Of a stretch of DNA of 60,000 bases, positions 55,981-60,000 are shown piece by piece. Position numbers and translations under genes: made by a program. Origin of the DNA: Nematostella vectensis (taxonomy: Eukaryota > Cnidaria > Anthozoa > Actiniaria > Edwardsiidae); the NCBI RefSeq assembly GCF_932526225.1, contig NC_064040.1, positions 12,750,856 through 12,810,855 of the forward strand. Direction: 5' to 3'. A model generated the notes under the pieces. That model saw nothing but the letters and a program-made list of their open reading frames with translations, was not told where the DNA came from and made no database searches. Position 1 is the stretch's first letter. Each line of letters opens with the position of its first letter.

Positions 55981-58810
55981 TCGTCTATCCTATAAAAGAT
56001 GACAGCTGGAGCCTCTCATTTTATATACTGCTGTGGCTTTTAAAATTCAGCAATGCCTTTCCTCACAATAACTAACAGTAAAGTCAATATTTCCTGCATG
56101 CGATTACACGTTCTCAAACCCAGGAGTCATGGTACAATGTCACAAAGACTATCAAATTAAACAGTTAGTTCTTTTTCAATACTCGAACAGAAAATTCTAG
56201 CTTAAAGCGCAGTTCCAAAGTGTGTTATTTGTCACGTTGGCAGCTTGTATGATGAGTGTTGTCTTTGTGTTTCCGCTTTCCATTAGAAACTCCTCCATTC
56301 AACGAGATTTGTCATGTTTAATGGACATTACATTTACGAGTTCTACTGCAGTATAGGATGATCTGATCCTTATTCAAATTCTCACTTGAAACTTTCACCT
56401 GTTATTGAATACAAGAGAAGAAAGCACATCTACAAAAATTGATTTATGTCGTATCTTTCAATCATATTTTTTAATTTTCAATTTTTCCGTATTTCATTTC
56501 ATTTTATCGCGCGTCATTTTATATAACCAAAAGATTATTCTCGAATTTCGCTCAATTTTTAGCATTTTAATGTTATCTTAAATAAACATGATTAGCCACG
56601 CTTGAATTTTATATATGCACTTAGTAAGATTTCCAAAATGTATATGCGCTTTGTTGAAAAATGTGAAAATATAAAGTTCTATCTATTTGCGATACAACGC
56701 GTCTTAAATATTACTCATAAAAACATGATAAATACGTTAGTATTTTGAGTCTTTATAGATAGCGGATAAAACTTTTGCTCTCAGAGATGAATCAGCCAAT
56801 CAAATGGGATCAAACTGACAGGACTTTGAAGTTTTACCAATTGTAATTTGTAACACATAACAAAGTGACCAAGTGAATCCTCCTTCGAATATCACATTCC
56901 TGAAAAGAAAATTACTCAGTTTAAATGACTTGACAGTTTTATAAGCGTTACAGACTATATTTCTACAAGACGCCAAGCTTTAACGCTGTTAATTGGTATT
57001 GCTCATTTGGACTTTCCAGTGGCTTTTGATTCAGGTGAGAGTGATTTGTACTCGTTCAAGAGCACTACATCTAAATTTTTGGGTGTTTCGTGCCTTTTGC
57101 CTCTGGTATGAAGCTGAAGAAATGAAGTTATCCGTCAATGGAATATCGTGAAATATCAATTGAGGCGCGTTTGCTTATCTTTTTATTAACAGCCCAAAAG
57201 CAAGAGCGACAAAAAAAAAAAAAACGGTAAATAACCCATGTGTTTACGTATTCATTCATCTTTTTTGTAAAGTTTGGGAAATGCGTTTCCTGTTTCTATC
57301 GCCTTTTGTTTGTGCAAAATTTTAATGAATCAGAATTTAGCCAAGACTGAGTTAAAAGGAAGCTCTCAAAACTGAGCAGTATCTATCATTCGAAATTAGA
57401 GTTGTTTTAATCGTTTTATTTAACTTCACTGTATATGGCCAATATGTGGTTTCGTACTAATCACATTCTGAAATAATGAAAAGTACTCTGTTAACGAAAT
57501 CTTATTCATTCTAAAGTACTTAGCTCGTTTAAAAATCTAGACAAAAACAGTGTTTTAAAGCTTTACTAATTCATTAAAAATGGAATTTGCGGTTTGTTAT
57601 ATTCCACTGTTTTCTTTTGTGCGAATTTGACAAAAATTTTAAAAAAAAGAAAGCAGTTATAGGAATTAGAAAAATTCAATTACCAAAGGATATCAGAGTA
57701 ATGGGTGAACTCTTAATTCATAAAAAGAAAAATAGTCTGTGGGTGCAAAGAATGAAAATATTCGCTATCAGACACTTAAAAAGTCATTTACAATCTCCGT
57801 CGGCATAGCTTCCTTCTTATGAAATATCTCCCCCTAACACTACTGTGCATTTTTTTCCCTTTTCTTTACATTTAAAGAAAACAAAATAACATTTCGTCCG
57901 CCTTCCTAATGTTTTAATTATCGCGATGTGTTGACTTTAGATAGATTGAAAAAATATTACTCTTAAAGTATCTGCCGTAATTATAAAGACAAGTCGTTTC
58001 TTCGTCTGGTTATCGCTTCTTGGCATCGATACGAACATGATGCACGGCTATAATCAGCACAGCAAGTTATCTTTGTCATGGATTTTTTTAGCATTTTTTG
58101 TTTTACAAAAAACACAATTTTCCGCGAATGTGGTCGTGTAATGAACATGAATGTTTTAGCATTGCGTCCTACAAGACTACAAAACAAAACAAAAACAAAT
58201 TTAGCCAAAATTTAATATATAACCAAGCATCTGTCTATATCTGATAAAAATGTATTTTTTACTTAATTTATTGATTGATTTGTCTTTTACACATTTTTTT
58301 TTTTTCAAATTGAATGACAAAATGACAACCTACAGCTGAATAAATGTCTCCATCTCTTCCCATTAGATCGTAGGCGTCGGTTATTCGCAAGCCCAGCTTT
58401 ATCAACATTTAACTCAACACCGAGTCAGATGATATTGATTTAGTGTGAAAGAGAAAAAAAAAGAGAATTATTTTGGGAATGTGCTTACGGACGACAATGA
58501 TGTCTGTCGCCACTTTCGCCAGCGAGCCGTATTTTAGGTCCTTCCGTCTTTGACGTATGTGTTAACTTTTTCCAAACATGTAAACGAAAACGGCGGCGAC
58601 AGACAGGATAATATGACCAGAAATAATGCTCACAATCCGTAGCCACATATATCTAGACATTACATATCAAGGAAATCGCAGATTTGTCAACGTACACAAA
58701 TTCATGGCAGACAATGCTGATTCCTGACTTGCAGCAAAACATTCGATAAGAAATTTGAGGCAATAACCAGGATCCCAGCCCTGTCTCAGTCCGTTACGCC
58801 ACGCACAGCT
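55981..58810. other. Intergenic DNA without recognised genes
   Basis: AT-rich. ORFs of 73-75 codons (57587-57808, 57981-58208) carry no recognised domain. Confidence 0.4.
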
Positions 58811-58814
58811 CGCT

Positions 58815-59769
58815 GAGATTGCTGTCTTAAGCCTTTTATTCTCCTTTACTCGGTCGCGCATATGACCTCTCTTTCGTCTTGTCGCCTATAGCCTTTTGTT
58901 CTCCTGTGCTTAGTCGCGCACGTACATATGACCTCTCTTTCGTGTTGTCACCTATAACCTTTTGTTTTCCTGTGCTCAATCGCGCACGTGCATATGACCT
59001 CTCTTTCGTGTTGTCGCCTATAGCCTTTTGTTCTCCTGTGCTCAGTCGCGCACGTACATATGATCTCTCTTTCGTGTTGTCGCCTGTAGCTTTTTATTCT
59101 CCTTTACTCGGTCGCGCACGTGCATATGACCTCTCTTTCGTGTTGCCGCCTTTAGCCTTTTGTTCTCCTGTGCTCAGTCGCGCACGTGGATATGACCTCT
59201 CTTTCGTCTTGTCGCCTATAGCCTTTTGTTCTCCTGCGCTTAGTCGCGCACGTGCATATGACCTCTCTTTCGTGTTGCCGCCTATAGCATTTTATTCTCC
59301 TTTACTCGGTCGCGCATATGACCTCTCTTTCGTCTTGTTGCCTATAGCCTTTTATTCTCCTGTGCTCAGTCGCGCACATACATATGACCTCTCTTTCGTC
59401 TTGTCGCCTATAGCCTTTTATTCCCCTGTGCTCAATCGCGCACGTGGATATGACCCCTCTATCGTCTTGTCGCCTATAGCCTTTTATTCCCCTGTGCTCA
59501 ATCGCGCACGTACATATGACCTCTCTTTCGTGTTGTCGCCTATAGCCTTTTGTTCTCCTGTGCTCAGTCGTGCACGTGCATATGACCTCTCTTTCGCGTT
59601 GCCGCCTATACCCTTTTACTGTGCTCAGTCGCGCACGTGGATATGACCTCTCTTTCGTGTTCCCGCCTATAGCCTTTTACTGTGCTCAGTCGCGCACGTT
59701 CATATGACCTCTCTTTCGTGTTGCCGCATATAGCCTTCTGTTCTCCTGTGCTCAGTCGTGTACGTGCAT
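58815..59769. repeat. 66-bp minisatellite
   Basis: About 14 copies of a unit running TATGACCTCTCTTTCGTGTT, GTCGCCTATAGCCTTTTGTT, CTCCTGTGCTCAGTCGCGCA, CGTGCA. Two units lack the CGTGCA part (near 58855 and 59312) and two late units lack part of TTCTCCTG. Because 66 is a multiple of three, a 255-codon frame stays open (repeat AYDLSFVLSPIAFCSPVLSR), but it has no ATG start. Confidence 0.95.
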
Positions 59770-60000
59770 ATTTTTTTGTGCTTAATCAGCAGTAGGATTC
59801 ATAATACTGTAGTGTGACTAAATACTTACTAAATACTATAGAGATATCTTACTGTCGTATGTATGTTGTATCTGTAATGATATCTTAATGGACCAGCAAA
59901 ATGTTTAGCGAATTTATATTCAAAGTCCCTTAATTTGTTTCATTTTCAATGGAGTAACCCAACATATAAGAAACTTTTAAAGTTCTTTTGGCTTAGTAAG
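59770..60000. other. Right edge of window, no feature seen
   Basis: AT-rich sequence after the minisatellite; nothing recognised. Confidence 0.5.

Noticed and set aside
58879-59646. 255-codon ORF as a gene
   Set aside because: It has no ATG and is wholly made of the 66-bp repeat; kept only as a finding to test.

Overview
The window looks like a gene-sparse stretch of invertebrate nuclear DNA, most likely from a cnidarian (an anthozoan such as a sea anemone or coral). This rests on AT-rich intergenic DNA full of small DNA transposons, compact introns with GT..AG borders, a fast-evolving animal-type kinetochore gene, and a class A GPCR whose coding region is one exon. The species call is inference. 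There is nothing prokaryotic here: no operons, CRISPR arrays or ribosome binding sites.

Region 1 (1-15.4 kb) is the 3' part of a plus-strand gene for the kinetochore scaffold KNL1 (CASC5/Spc105 family). I could chain 21 exons from 109 to 14183. Every junction is GT..AG and the joined frame stays open for about 1398 codons to a TAA stop. One 2.5-kb exon carries eleven MELT-like motifs and a block of 28-residue repeats. The small downstream exons encode the Spc7-like motif, a charged helical region and the C-terminal RWD-type part. The 5' exons lie before base 1. The gene is unusually full of local tandem duplication. Coding repeats, a splice donor copied about six times, a splice acceptor present three times, and several intronic duplications are all visible. 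A transposon with 81-bp terminal inverted repeats sits in one intron.

Region 2 (15.4-37 kb) has no gene I can defend. It holds a degraded roughly 2-kb hAT-like element, a family of short elements with a CACGTGA-type end, hairpins, Harbinger-type MITEs with TWA target duplications, and small elements with a hammerhead-ribozyme-like core.

Region 3 (37-42 kb) is an aminergic-like GPCR gene on the plus strand. It has a TATA box, a non-coding first exon, an intron ending two bases before the ATG, and an intact 437-residue seven-transmembrane protein. The receptor has Asp3.32 and Tyr7.43 but lacks the usual extracellular disulfide cysteines.

Region 4 (42-60 kb) is dominated by repeats: a 17-bp minisatellite (44.7-46.0 kb), a degenerate ~64-bp repeat (50.3 kb), a pentamer satellite with its variants in mirror order (55.6 kb), and a 66-bp minisatellite (58.8-59.8 kb). 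A possible first coding exon of a small basic protein lies on the minus strand near 48.5 kb, next to CpG-rich DNA. The two firm genes show no functional link; they are simply neighbours.
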